Made by a program: the position numbers and the translations under genes. From Desulfosediminicola ganghwensis (GTDB lineage Bacteria > Desulfobacterota > Desulfobulbia > Desulfobulbales > Desulfocapsaceae), in the NCBI RefSeq assembly GCF_005116675.2, contig NZ_CP050699.1, positions 3,433,001 to 3,497,000 on the forward strand: a stretch of DNA of 64,000 bases, read 5' to 3'. Position 1 is the stretch's first letter. Each line of letters starts with the position of its first letter. Shown here in pieces: positions 27,920 to 35,795 of this stretch. The notes under the pieces are model-generated. The model made no database searches, had not been told where the DNA came from, and worked only from the letters and a program-made list of their open reading frames with translations.

Positions 27920-27942
27920 ATTCATATTTCGTTCTATGCAGC

Positions 27943-28449
27943 TTAATTCGACTCTTCCCCTGGCAGCAGGAACGATAGCCTCACCATATCCAGACCCGTC
28001 TTCAGCTGGCGATAGCTGATATTGGGGGATTTGTTCAGCATGACCTTGGATGCCTTTACAGCATCTGTATCTTTATATTTGTCTGAAAGATATATAATTT
28101 CGCTGATTCCAGCCTGGATGATGACCTTGGTGCACTCATTGCACGGAAACAGGCCGACATAAAGACGACAGCCTCTAAGGTCGGTGGTAATAGCGTTAAG
28201 CACCGCATTGAGTTCGGCATGACAGACGTACGGGTATTTGGTATCGAGAAAGGCTCCTTCACGATTCCAGGGCATCTCGTCATCAGAGCAGCCCCAGGGA
28301 AATCCGTTGTATCCGACGCCAACGATCTTGTTTTGATCATTGGCGACACATGCTCCGACCTGGGTACTGGGGTCTTTGCTGCGCTGGGCCGAAAGCAGTG
28401 CGACCGCCATGAAGTATTCATCCCAGCTTAAATAGTTGGTTCGTTTCAT
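27943..28449 (-). CDS. Deoxycytidylate deaminase family protein
   Basis: A 168-residue zinc-dependent deaminase. The zinc and catalytic residues are in CHAELNAV (His and Glu) and PCNECTKVI (two Cys). The long first part (SKDPSTQVGACVANDQNKIVGVGYNGFPWGCSDDEMPW) matches dCMP deaminases, which make dUMP for thymidylate synthesis. The allosteric behaviour cannot be read. It follows the alpha/beta hydrolase gene by 26 bases on the same strand. Confidence 0.9.
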   Translation of the reverse strand: MKRTNYLSWDEYFMAVALLSAQRSKDPSTQVGACVANDQNKIVGVGYNGFPWGCSDDEMPWNREGAFLDTKYPYVCHAELNAVLNAITTDLRGCRLYVGLFPCNECTKVIIQAGISEIIYLSDKYKDTDAVKASKVMLNKSPNISYRQLKTGLDMVRLSFLLPGEESN

Positions 28450-28475
28450 AATTATCCGAAAATTTACAGTAGGTA

Positions 28476-29312
28476 TTATTGGGAATCAGGTCGGTTGTAC
28501 TTTCGACGCTTGTAGCTCCACTTGGTGATACCGCACGCCTTATCGACAAAGCTTTTGATTACGTCGAAGTATCTATCGCCACCAACCTCAACGATGTTGT
28601 TATGGTCAGCACCCGGAACCATGATGAACTGCTTGGCTCTTGCACCGCTGCAGGCCTGAAGTTTTTCTGCTAGCTGTATCGGGATGATGGTATCCCTTGC
28701 ACCATGAAGAATAAGTGTTGTCAGCTTGATTTCTGCAATTTTTTCGCTGTTACCGAAGCAGTCTTCTTCAGTTAGTTCAGCTTTCTCAGAATCGATACCG
28801 AGGTTTTCAGTCAGAGGCAGGGTGTCTGAGAAGCCGCTCTCGATAATCAGACCCTTCAAAACCTTCTGGTGGCGTTGGACAAGGTCGATTGCCGCAGCAG
28901 AACCGAGGGAACGTCCCATTGCGAAGATGGAACCGGTAAAGCCTTTTTCCTCAAGCCAGACCTGAGCCTTCTGCAAAATAATATCCGTATCGGCAAGCAT
29001 ACTGGTAACAGTGGGGCTGCCGGTACTCCAGCCATAACCCCGGTAGGTTGTAACAAGAAAGTTCATACCAAATTGATTGTATTTTGCACCTACCTCATCA
29101 TAATCTGCAACCGTCTCACCGTTACCGTGGAAAAAGATGATTGTTGGAGCTTCTTTGCCGGCGGCATGAAAGCGGCAACCGAGAACGATATTTTCTTCAA
29201 CTGTACAGTCAAAGTCGCAAGCGTTCTCAGGAAGAGGCGTACGTTCGAGCTGGAGCGGATAGAAGATATGCGAGAGAATTTCAGGGCGATCAAGTTTACT
29301 GTAATTAGACAT
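28476..29312 (-). CDS. Alpha/beta hydrolase
   Basis: A 278-residue serine hydrolase. An oxyanion-type FFHGNGETVADY and a TYRGYGWSTGSP loop precede the nucleophile elbow GRSLGSAAA, and an acid in HGARDTIIP and a histidine in GADHNNIVEVGG complete a catalytic triad. No signal peptide is seen, so it is cytosolic. The substrate is unknown. The fold group resembles BEM46/ABHD13-like hydrolases. Confidence 0.85.
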   Translation of the reverse strand: MSNYSKLDRPEILSHIFYPLQLERTPLPENACDFDCTVEENIVLGCRFHAAGKEAPTIIFFHGNGETVADYDEVGAKYNQFGMNFLVTTYRGYGWSTGSPTVTSMLADTDIILQKAQVWLEEKGFTGSIFAMGRSLGSAAAIDLVQRHQKVLKGLIIESGFSDTLPLTENLGIDSEKAELTEEDCFGNSEKIAEIKLTTLILHGARDTIIPIQLAEKLQACSGARAKQFIMVPGADHNNIVEVGGDRYFDVIKSFVDKACGITKWSYKRRKYNRPDSQ

Positions 29313-29919
29313 GTTTATAATAGGATATGTATTAAGGGGAAGTTGCCCTGTTTTATATGCTTATATAGCTCAGAGGCAAAAATATTCAGCGTACTCAATG
29401 AGGCTGCAGTCTACAGTAGATGAAGGAAAAATTCCATATCTGAAACCTGGGCTATACAGGCGGCCGGAATTATTCGGAAAGTAAAGAAAAGATTAACCAG
29501 TTCAAGGCTAATGCCGCCTTGAGCAGATTGGTGATTTTTTATAACAAGATTGGGTGGTCGATAGTATTCCAACCCACGGAAGCTGTGTGAATAACCTCTT
29601 AACCTCCATCTCCTTCCATTTACATTCAATCTGATCCCCTTGCAGTTCAGCAGGAACTGGTCGGATATTAAGCCTAAGGTGACAGGCTCAACTCATTCCC
29701 TTTTTTCCCCGAATACCGGCTATAGAACCCATAGATCAGCGCCGGTCTGCTCCGCATGCTACCCTTTATGTCTTCCTTGCATACAAATTGCTGATAGGTA
29801 GCCAGAGAATTATAAGATATAACGATTTGTGTTATAGGATATGCTTGTGTATATAATGGTTTGTTTTTACCTGGACTAAATATTAACTACCTGACAATAC
29901 AACAAGTATATCAATTATT
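29313..29919. other. Gap with probable promoter of the ECF/selD operon
   Basis: 607 bases with no supported gene. A TATAAT at 29852-29857 is a candidate -10 for the rightward operon. Around 29810-29840 two inverted TATAAC/GTTATA halves are separated by seven bases and could be an operator. A hairpin (CAAGGC/GCCTTG, 29503-29521) and ACCGGC/GCCGGT arms near 29716-29745 are also visible. I see no consensus for cobalamin, TPP, FMN or molybdenum-cofactor riboswitches. Confidence 0.35.
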
Positions 29920-30348
29920 ATGGACGCCCTAAGCCTCAGGTTACATCCCGGGCAGGATCTCAAAGCAGAACTTGATCGACTGGTCGAAGAACATGAAATT
30001 GAAGCGGCCTGTATCCTTACCTGTGTAGGGAGCCTAACCACCGCAGTGTTGCGATTCGCCAACAGAAATAGTCTGGAAAAACTCGCTGGACATTTCGAGA
30101 TAGTTTCATTGACAGGGGTCCTGTCCAAGCATGGCTCGCACTATCATATTGCCATTGCTGATGAACGCGGCACAACGTACGGCGCCCATTTGATGGATGG
30201 CTGCACAATCTATACTACAGCAGAAATCGTTATTGGCATCATTCCGAATATTTCATTTTTACGGGAATTTGACGTGCATACAGGATACCCGGAACTGGAA
30301 ATCGTTTCCCTACCACAAGAAAGGAGCAAAGAGCATGAGCCTCAGTAA
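29920..30348 (+). CDS. PPC-domain (DUF296) protein
   Basis: A 142-residue protein built of a single PPC domain (plant and prokaryote conserved). Typical lines are LRLHPGQDLKAELDRLVEE, LTCVGSLTTAVLRFANR and SLTGVLS followed by SHYHIAIADERG with GAHLMDGC. Plant relatives bind AT-rich DNA, and the role of bacterial single-domain forms is unknown. The conserved histidines suggest a metal site in bacterial members. It is first in the ECF-selD gene string, and its stop overlaps the S-component start by 14 bases. Confidence 0.85.
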   Translation: MDALSLRLHPGQDLKAELDRLVEEHEIEAACILTCVGSLTTAVLRFANRNSLEKLAGHFEIVSLTGVLSKHGSHYHIAIADERGTTYGAHLMDGCTIYTTAEIVIGIIPNISFLREFDVHTGYPELEIVSLPQERSKEHEPQ

Positions 30349-30937
30349 ACAATTCAAAGAAGATTTTACCACCACGACCATAGTACTGATGTCAATTGCA
30401 ATTGTTATCAATATCGTCGCCGGGCAATTGGTATCGATGCTCAAGCTTCCGATATTTCTTGACTCAATAGGTACAGTTCTGGTCGGTCTGCTCGCCGGTC
30501 CCTGGGCAGGCGGCCTTACCGGGCTGCTAACCAACCTGATCTGGGGCATGATCAGTTCTCCTGTCGCCGCAGCTTTTTCACCCGTGGCAATGGTCATTGG
30601 TATTGCAGCAGGTCTGTGTGCAAAATACGGGCTGTTCAGGAGCTTGTGGCTGGCTATAATCAGCGGTGTGATCATTACAGTGTGCAACGCTGTTGTTGCC
30701 GTGCCAATCAGGCTCTACATGTTTGGTGGTATCACCGGATCCGGTGCCGATTTCATGACTTCCTACATGTTGGCACTCGGTAAGGATCTGTTCGGTTCTG
30801 TAGTTGTTACTGTCTTTACTTCAAATCTGCTCGACAAGGTTGCCACTGCAGTACTTGCCTGGGGTATCGTACAGGCCCTGCCGGAAAGAACAATTGGGCG
30901 ACTGAACAGGGCCAAATGCGTAGTTATAACCGGGTAA
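30335..30937 (+). CDS. ECF transporter substrate-binding S component
   Basis: A 200-residue integral membrane protein with about six hydrophobic segments. The block LPIFLDSIGTVLVGLLAGPWAGGLTG-type line is characteristic of vitamin-type ECF S components. S components bind the ligand and dock onto the shared EcfT/EcfA module. AAGGAG at 30321-30326 fixes the ATG at 30335. Substrate is not evident. Being followed by selD and yedF it may be selenium-related, but that is inference. Confidence 0.8.
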   Translation: MSLSKQFKEDFTTTTIVLMSIAIVINIVAGQLVSMLKLPIFLDSIGTVLVGLLAGPWAGGLTGLLTNLIWGMISSPVAAAFSPVAMVIGIAAGLCAKYGLFRSLWLAIISGVIITVCNAVVAVPIRLYMFGGITGSGADFMTSYMLALGKDLFGSVVVTVFTSNLLDKVATAVLAWGIVQALPERTIGRLNRAKCVVITG

Positions 30938-30954
30938 GGCGCTCTAGTTTAAAA

Positions 30955-31001
30955 CTGGCTCTGCCGGATAATCCATAATTACCAGTGAGAGGCAGAGCCA
31001 G
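30955..31001 (+). promoter_or_regulatory. Inverted repeat before the EcfT gene
   Basis: CTGGCTCTGCC (30955-30965) and GGCAGAGCCAG (30991-31001) are perfect 11-base arms around a 25-base loop, ending eight bases before the EcfT start. There is no T-run, so it is not a standard terminator. In RNA it could limit translation of EcfT or protect the transcript. Confidence 0.5.
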
Positions 31002-31008
31002 AGAGAAA

Positions 31009-31794
31009 ATGCAGCCAAAGAGCACGACTACGACCCTCTTTATTGATAATAATTCGTGGGTTCAGCGCTTACATCCATTCACGAAGTTGTGTTATGTCCT
31101 GTTTGCTGGAGTGGGCGTCTACGCCGGACCTTCCGGGTTTGCGTATGACGCTCTGCTGCTTCTGGTCAATGTGGCTGTTGCAGGAAGTGCAGGGGTGCTG
31201 AAAGGGGCCTGGCGGACTTTCGTGCGGATTTTCCTGCCCTTGTTGCTGTTCATGATTCCCATCCATAGTGTGCTTTATCCCGGCAATCAGACCATTCTTC
31301 TTCATTTTTATGGGTTGAACATCTACCAGGAAGGTTTGATGTATGCCTTCAATACCCTGCTGCAGCTGGCAGCGGTGCTAACTGCATCTCTGCTCTTTGT
31401 CTTTACTACCCATCCGGCAGATCTCATTACGGCCATATCCCATTCCGGTAAATCACCAACCCTGGCATACCTGCTGGGCAGCCCCCTGTTGATGATGTCG
31501 GCTATGCAGGAGAGGGTGGCAACCATTCAGGCGGCCCAGCGTGCAAGAGGGTTGAACACCGGGGGGAATTTTATCCGGCGTATCTATAGCCTCGCCCCGC
31601 TCGTTGTTCCTCTGGTTGTGGGAGCCATCGTCGAAATAGAACAACGTGCTATCGCTCTGGAGGTCCGAGGCTTTAAGGCGACCACGCCCAGAACTTCAAT
31701 TCGGATCCTGGATGATTCTTCATTTCAACGTATGACCAGATGGCTGATGGTAGCGACTGCCGCAGTTCTTGTTTTTCTCAGATTGTTAAGGTGA
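31009..31794 (+). CDS. ECF transporter transmembrane component EcfT
   Basis: A 261-residue membrane protein with about five to six hydrophobic segments. Two coupling motifs that contact the ATPases are visible, QRARGLNTGG and ALEVRGFKA, as expected for EcfT. I chose ATG 31009, though an in-frame GTG at 30985 would start inside the inverted repeat. The downstream ATPase gene begins four bases later. Confidence 0.88.
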   Translation: MQPKSTTTTLFIDNNSWVQRLHPFTKLCYVLFAGVGVYAGPSGFAYDALLLLVNVAVAGSAGVLKGAWRTFVRIFLPLLLFMIPIHSVLYPGNQTILLHFYGLNIYQEGLMYAFNTLLQLAAVLTASLLFVFTTHPADLITAISHSGKSPTLAYLLGSPLLMMSAMQERVATIQAAQRARGLNTGGNFIRRIYSLAPLVVPLVVGAIVEIEQRAIALEVRGFKATTPRTSIRILDDSSFQRMTRWLMVATAAVLVFLRLLR

Positions 31795-31797
31795 AGT

Positions 31798-32667
31798 ATG
31801 CCCCAGCTTGAAACAGATAAACTCACGTATCATTATCCCGGATCTTCGCAGCCATCCCTCAAAGCTGTTTCGGTCAAGATCTCCGAGGGAGAATTCGTAG
31901 CGGTCATAGGTGCAAACAATAGTGGCAAATCTACCTTATGTTATGCCTTCACCGGTGTGGTTCCCCAGCTTTACCGTGGAAAGATGACGGGCAGGGTCCT
32001 CATCAACGGGACAGACAGCAGAGAAAAAACGGTGAGCGAGATTGCCCAGCACGTCGGGCTCGTGTTGCAGGTTCCCTGCAATCAGATGTCCGGGGTACGT
32101 TATACCGTTTTCGAAGAGGTCGCTTTCGGCCTTGAGAATCAGGGGATAGCAAGGGGAGAGATGACCAGGCAGGTTGAAAAAGTCCTGGCTATCATGGGCC
32201 TGGAGAAGTATTCGGCCTGTTCGCCGTACCATTTGTCCGGTGGGCAACAGCAGCGACTTGCACTGGCGACCGTATTGGCTGTGGATCCTGCCATCCTGGT
32301 CCTTGATGAGCCAACCACATTTCTAGACCCCCAGGGCGCAAAACTGACTTTTGACATCCTGCGTCGCTTGCAGCAACAAGGCAAGACCGTAGTGATAGCA
32401 GAACAGAAGCTCGACCTTATTGCAGAATATGCTGATCGTGTGCTTGCATTTGATAAGGGACGACTGGTGATGGATGGCCCACCGGGTGATGTACTCACCT
32501 CGCCCATGATAAAGAGTATCAGACTTGATTGGAACAGATATACGCAGGTAGCTGATCTGGCACGCCGGCAGGGGTTATGGCCGAAAGGGCTTCCATTGTC
32601 CACGTCGCTTTCCGGTACAATTGACGGACTTTTACAGGGCAGGGGTATTCATGGACATTCGCATTGA
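31798..32667 (+). CDS. ECF transporter ATPase EcfA1
   Basis: A 289-residue ABC ATPase. Walker A is GANNSGKST, the Q-loop LVLQVPCNQM, the signature a full LSGGQQQRLALA, and Walker B ILVLDEPTTFLD. The switch (H-loop) histidine is absent: the segment reads VIAEQKLDL. Together with the degenerate signature of EcfA2 this predicts that one of the two composite ATP sites is inactive. It overlaps the next gene by 17 bases. Confidence 0.9.
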   Translation: MPQLETDKLTYHYPGSSQPSLKAVSVKISEGEFVAVIGANNSGKSTLCYAFTGVVPQLYRGKMTGRVLINGTDSREKTVSEIAQHVGLVLQVPCNQMSGVRYTVFEEVAFGLENQGIARGEMTRQVEKVLAIMGLEKYSACSPYHLSGGQQQRLALATVLAVDPAILVLDEPTTFLDPQGAKLTFDILRRLQQQGKTVVIAEQKLDLIAEYADRVLAFDKGRLVMDGPPGDVLTSPMIKSIRLDWNRYTQVADLARRQGLWPKGLPLSTSLSGTIDGLLQGRGIHGHSH

Positions 32668-33457
32668 TCACCTGTCATTTGACTATCCAGGTTCCATCCG
32701 TGCATTACAGGATGTGTCTCTTGAAATTCAATCTGGAGAACGTGTGGTGCTCATGGGGCACAACGGATCGGGAAAATCGACCCTTGCAAAGCATCTGAAC
32801 GGTCTGTTCAGGCCCTTGACAGGTACGGTGTGGCTAGGTGGCAAAAATAGCGCAACGGCCGAAGTAGGTCAGTTGGCGGGTCAGGTGGCCCTGCTGTTTC
32901 AAAATCCGGACGACCAGATTTGCAAAAGAACTATATGGAATGAAGTCGCCTTTGGGCCGCGAAATCTCGGTTATCCTGCAGAGCGGATAGAAGCTTTGGT
33001 AGAGGAGGCTCTGGCCCTATTTGAGCTGACGACTTTCAAGAATAAAAATCCACATGATTTTGGTTATAGCGAACGCAAAAGAATCGCCATGGCGTCCATT
33101 GTGGCGATGGACACACCAATACTCGTTTTCGATGAGCCGACAGCAGGATTGGATTATTACGAAATTACCCTTTTCAGCAATGCATTGCTAAAGTTGCAAA
33201 ATGAAGGAAAAACAGTCATTGTTATCGCCCACGATATGGATTTTGTGGCTGAAAATTGTTCCCGCGCGATATCTCTCACTGATGGCAAGGTGGTATTTGA
33301 CGGCAACGTCAGGGAATTGTTCAAGCACCTTGAACTCATGACTGACTGTGGTATCCTGCAGCCCCAGGTCGTTCAGCTCAGTAACGCTTGTGGCCTGAGT
33401 TTACCTGCATTGTCCCCCCGTGAATTTATTGCGGAACTTGAAAAACAATTGACTTGA
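32651..33457 (+). CDS. ECF transporter ATPase EcfA2 with degenerate signature
   Basis: A 268-residue ABC ATPase. Walker A is GHNGSGKST, the Q-loop region LLFQNPDDQI, Walker B ILVFDEPTAGLD and the switch histidine is present in VIAHDMDFV. The signature, where LSGG is expected, reads FGYSERKRIAMASI. The Q-loop FQNPDDQ line is typical of EcfA proteins. I chose ATG 32651 (MDIRIDHLSF), which overlaps EcfA1, over an upstream in-frame start at 32621. Confidence 0.88.
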   Translation: MDIRIDHLSFDYPGSIRALQDVSLEIQSGERVVLMGHNGSGKSTLAKHLNGLFRPLTGTVWLGGKNSATAEVGQLAGQVALLFQNPDDQICKRTIWNEVAFGPRNLGYPAERIEALVEEALALFELTTFKNKNPHDFGYSERKRIAMASIVAMDTPILVFDEPTAGLDYYEITLFSNALLKLQNEGKTVIVIAHDMDFVAENCSRAISLTDGKVVFDGNVRELFKHLELMTDCGILQPQVVQLSNACGLSLPALSPREFIAELEKQLT

Positions 33458-33461
33458 GAAC

Positions 33462-33662
33462 ATGGAACTCTATTTCACTTGCCCAAATAAACAGACTGTT
33501 TTTGGCACATCTGATTATTTTCTTCAGGATGGTTATGAAATAGTGGTGTCCGATTCCGGTGAAAAGAAACTTATCGGGAACGTTTCCTTGAGTTCAGAAT
33601 GTCCTTTATGCGGTGAATATCACACCTACAGGGCTGAAGAGGTTATTTGTACATATGGCTGA
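33462..33662 (+). CDS. Small cysteine-containing protein, 66 residues
   Basis: I do not recognise the family. It has four cysteines, one in FTCPNKQ, two in ECPLCGEYHTY and one near the end (VICTYG), which could form a single zinc or rubredoxin-like site. It starts four bases after EcfA2 and overlaps the selD start by eight bases, so it is translationally coupled on both sides. This placement suggests a role tied to the transporter or to selenium handling, but nothing more can be said. Confidence 0.65.
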   Translation: MELYFTCPNKQTVFGTSDYFLQDGYEIVVSDSGEKKLIGNVSLSSECPLCGEYHTYRAEEVICTYG

Positions 33663-34707
33663 TAAGAAAGATGCAATACGACTTACCAAATGTGTGAAAG
33701 GCGGCGGTTGAGCTTCCAAACTTGCTCCAGCGGATCTGGAGCGTGCCTTGACCCAGTTACAATTTCCAACAGATGCAAATGTGCTCGTGGGAACAGCGAC
33801 AGCAGACGATGCCGGAGTGTACAGGGTATCTGAAGAGTTGGCCCTGATACAGACGGTCGATTTCTTCACCCCTGTCGTTGACGATCCATATCAGTTTGGC
33901 CGCATTGCTGCAGCAAACAGTCTCTCGGATGTCTATGCCATGGGTGGTATTCCGAAGACGGCGATGAATATTGTCGCCTATCCGATGGACGTGATGGGCC
34001 CTGAGCCGTTAAGAGAGATACTTGCTGGTGGAGCTGATACCCTGAAAGAGGCGGAAACGGTTCTGCTGGGTGGCCACAGCGTTGAGGATAGCGAACTCAA
34101 ATATGGGCTGTCGGTCACCGGCTTTATCCATCCTGATCGTGTTTTGAAAAACCAGGGACTTCGGGAAGGGGATAGTCTGATTCTTACCAAACCGCTCGGA
34201 ACCGGCATAATCAATACGGCAATGAAGGGTGGGCTCGCATCTGACCAGACCATTGCCGCCGTCACGGAGTTTATGGCCAGTCTTAACAAAACAGCGGCTG
34301 AAGTAATGGAGCGCTTTTCAATTTCTGCCTGTACCGATGTTACCGGTTTCGGCCTGCTTGGGCACCTGGCAGAAATGCTAACAGGAACCGGCACCAAGGT
34401 CACCATAGATTCAGGTAAAATGCCCATAATGGCTATGGCGTATGAATTTGCGGCAATGGGGTTAGTGCCGGTTGGTGCTCACAGAAACAGGGAACACATA
34501 CAGGATAGAGTTTCCATGCCGGCTGAATTTGACCCTGTCTTACGAGACATTCTCTTTGATCCACAAACCTCAGGGGGCTTGCTTATCGGTTGTCCTGAAA
34601 AAGAGAGTGACAGGCTCGTTCGGCAGCTTGCAGATAATGGTGTCGAAGCTGCCGCTGTTATTGGTGAAGTGGAGAGTGCAGCTGAAAATAGGATAATTCT
34701 CAAATAA
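33655..34707 (+). CDS. selD: Selenide, water dikinase (selenophosphate synthase), selenoprotein
   Basis: A 350-residue enzyme making selenophosphate from selenide and ATP, if the in-frame TGA at 33709-33711 is read as selenocysteine. Translation from ATG 33655 gives KCVKGGG, then the TGA codon, then ASKLAP, which is the active-site loop where SelD carries Cys or Sec. The rest is a clear SelD (GTATADDAGVY, LIQTVDFFTPVVDDPYQFG, AANSLSDVYAMGG, LLGGHSVEDSELKYGLSVTGF, FDPQTSGGLL). A gene finder that stops at TGA would start it wrongly at 33748. A SECIS-like hairpin follows the TGA. Stop is 13 bases before yedF. Confidence 0.95.
33709..33742 (+). promoter_or_regulatory. Selenocysteine codon with bacterial SECIS hairpin
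   Basis: The TGA (33709-33711) is followed after 12 bases by GCTCCAG (33724-33730), a five-base loop CGGAT and CTGGAGC (33736-33742), a perfect seven-pair stem. Distance, short loop and a G early in the loop fit bacterial SECIS elements recognised by SelB. Confidence 0.85.
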
Positions 34708-34720
34708 TAAGGATAGAGAG

Positions 34721-35329
34721 ATGGCGAAAGAAATCGATGCGTGTGGATTAACCTGTCCTGCGCCAGTTTTGCTGGTAAAAGATGTCGTGGAAAAAGAAGA
34801 ACTGAGCGAGTTACGCGTTATTGTAGATAATGCCGCTTCGTCGGAAAATGTAACACGTTTTCTCAATTCCAGAGGATATTCTGTTACTTCTGTTGCTGAC
34901 AAAGGAAACAGTATACTCACTGCCAGCTTCGATGGTCAGCAGCGGGCAGAAAAAGTGCAACAAGCTGCTACCGATGTGACTCAGGAGACCCGAAAAAATG
35001 TGGTTTTAATAATGACGGACCGCATGGGGCAGGGAGATGACGAACTCGGTAAGAAATTGATGATCAATTATATCAAAACGCTGAAAGAGATGGGGCCTGA
35101 GTTGTGGCAGATAATTTTTGTGAACAGCGGAGTGAAACTGACCGTTAAATCGTCTCCTGTGGTTGAAGAATTACGAAACTACCAGAGTGAAGGGGTAACT
35201 ATTCTGGCTTGCGGAACCTGTCTGGAACATTATGACTTACTTGCCCAGAAAGAGGTTGGCGATACAACCAATATGCTGGACATCGTAATGGCCACCCAAT
35301 TGGCTGACAAGGTAATTACTCTGAGCTAA
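34721..35329 (+). CDS. yedF: Selenium metabolism protein YedF
   Basis: A 202-residue two-domain protein. The N-terminal TusA/SirA-like domain has DACGLTCPAPVLLVKD, with the CPxP cysteine at residue 12, and the C-terminal DsrE-like domain has a CGTCLEHYDL pair of cysteines. YedF proteins are found next to selD and are thought to carry or transfer selenium as persulfide-like adducts. This has not been shown for this protein. It is the last gene of the operon, with a terminator about 240 bases on. Confidence 0.92.
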   Translation: MAKEIDACGLTCPAPVLLVKDVVEKEELSELRVIVDNAASSENVTRFLNSRGYSVTSVADKGNSILTASFDGQQRAEKVQQAATDVTQETRKNVVLIMTDRMGQGDDELGKKLMINYIKTLKEMGPELWQIIFVNSGVKLTVKSSPVVEELRNYQSEGVTILACGTCLEHYDLLAQKEVGDTTNMLDIVMATQLADKVITLS

Positions 35330-35568
35330 CCCAATCGGCCGATAGGCCGATATGAATCGAAATTTGATCAGTTACTCTTTCCCCTGATTCCTTCTGGTCA
35401 TTGCGATGAGGACGGTTGAAGTGTTTGCTTAGAGGGGAGTAGATAGGGAGCTGGCAATCTGGTCAGGATGTTTTCTATCAATCTTTGATAACTGATTTTA
35501 AAAAATTTCAGAACGTGAGTGTCAGTTCGAATCTCGATTTCTAAAGTTCAGACTAGATAAAAAAAAGG

Positions 35569-35605
35569 CCCCGGTCATCATTATGATGCCGGGGCCTTTC
35601 TTATT
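35569..35605. terminator. Terminator, near copy of the tRNA-His terminator at 50.6 kb
   Basis: GGCCCCGG and CCGGGGCC with inner CATC/GATG form a long stem, with A-rich and T-rich sides. The loop-side sequence GGTCATCA...TGATG and the following TTTCTTATTTCTGA match the terminator beside tRNA-His at 50572-50613, indicating a shared origin. Confidence 0.85.
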
Positions 35606-35680
35606 TCTGATTCTATACTTCAGGCTGCTCAACAGTTTGAAGTTAAAATAGCCTCATGTATTGAAATTCCATGCAATAGA

Positions 35681-35708
35681 TGGGGTGGGCTATGGGACTC
35701 GAACTCAC
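35681..35708 (-). pseudogene. 3' fragment of tRNA-His (att-like left boundary)
   Basis: 28 bases equal to the T-arm, acceptor strand and CCA end of the tRNA-His gene at 50753-50830, with two substitutions. The 5' two thirds are missing. The preceding ~8 bases (GCAATAGA versus GAAATAGA) also match. It is the expected footprint of an element that integrated at the tRNA 3' end. Confidence 0.85.
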
Positions 35709-35795
35709 AAAAAATGTTTGCTCCCTGATAGCATGTCCAAAAAATGCTAATGAACAACGCTTGCAGCAAAAAAACGGCCATGAAATGGTGGTGAC

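Larger units (their letters stand above)
35330..35795. other. Left edge of the genomic island
   Basis: 466 bases without a protein gene. It holds a terminator (35569-35605), a 3' fragment of tRNA-His (35681-35708) and the leader of a phage baseplate gene. The chromosome ends and the island begins at or just after the tRNA fragment. Confidence 0.7.

Noticed and set aside
27943-28449. ComE operon protein 2 (competence) as the identity of the deaminase
   Set aside because: The same family is used as a name for competence proteins, but sequence and context only support a dCMP-type deaminase.
29411-29629. Reverse frame of 72 codons upstream of the alpha/beta hydrolase
   Set aside because: No resemblance to known proteins and no ribosome site; probably non-coding.
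29313-29919. Riboswitch (cobalamin, TPP, FMN or Moco) ahead of the ECF operon
   Set aside because: No conserved core motif of these classes is visible in the 600 bases.
33709-33711. Possible pseudogene: stop codon near the start of selD
   Set aside because: The TGA is at the Sec/Cys active-site position, the frame is open on both sides and a SECIS-like hairpin follows. Selenocysteine is the better reading.
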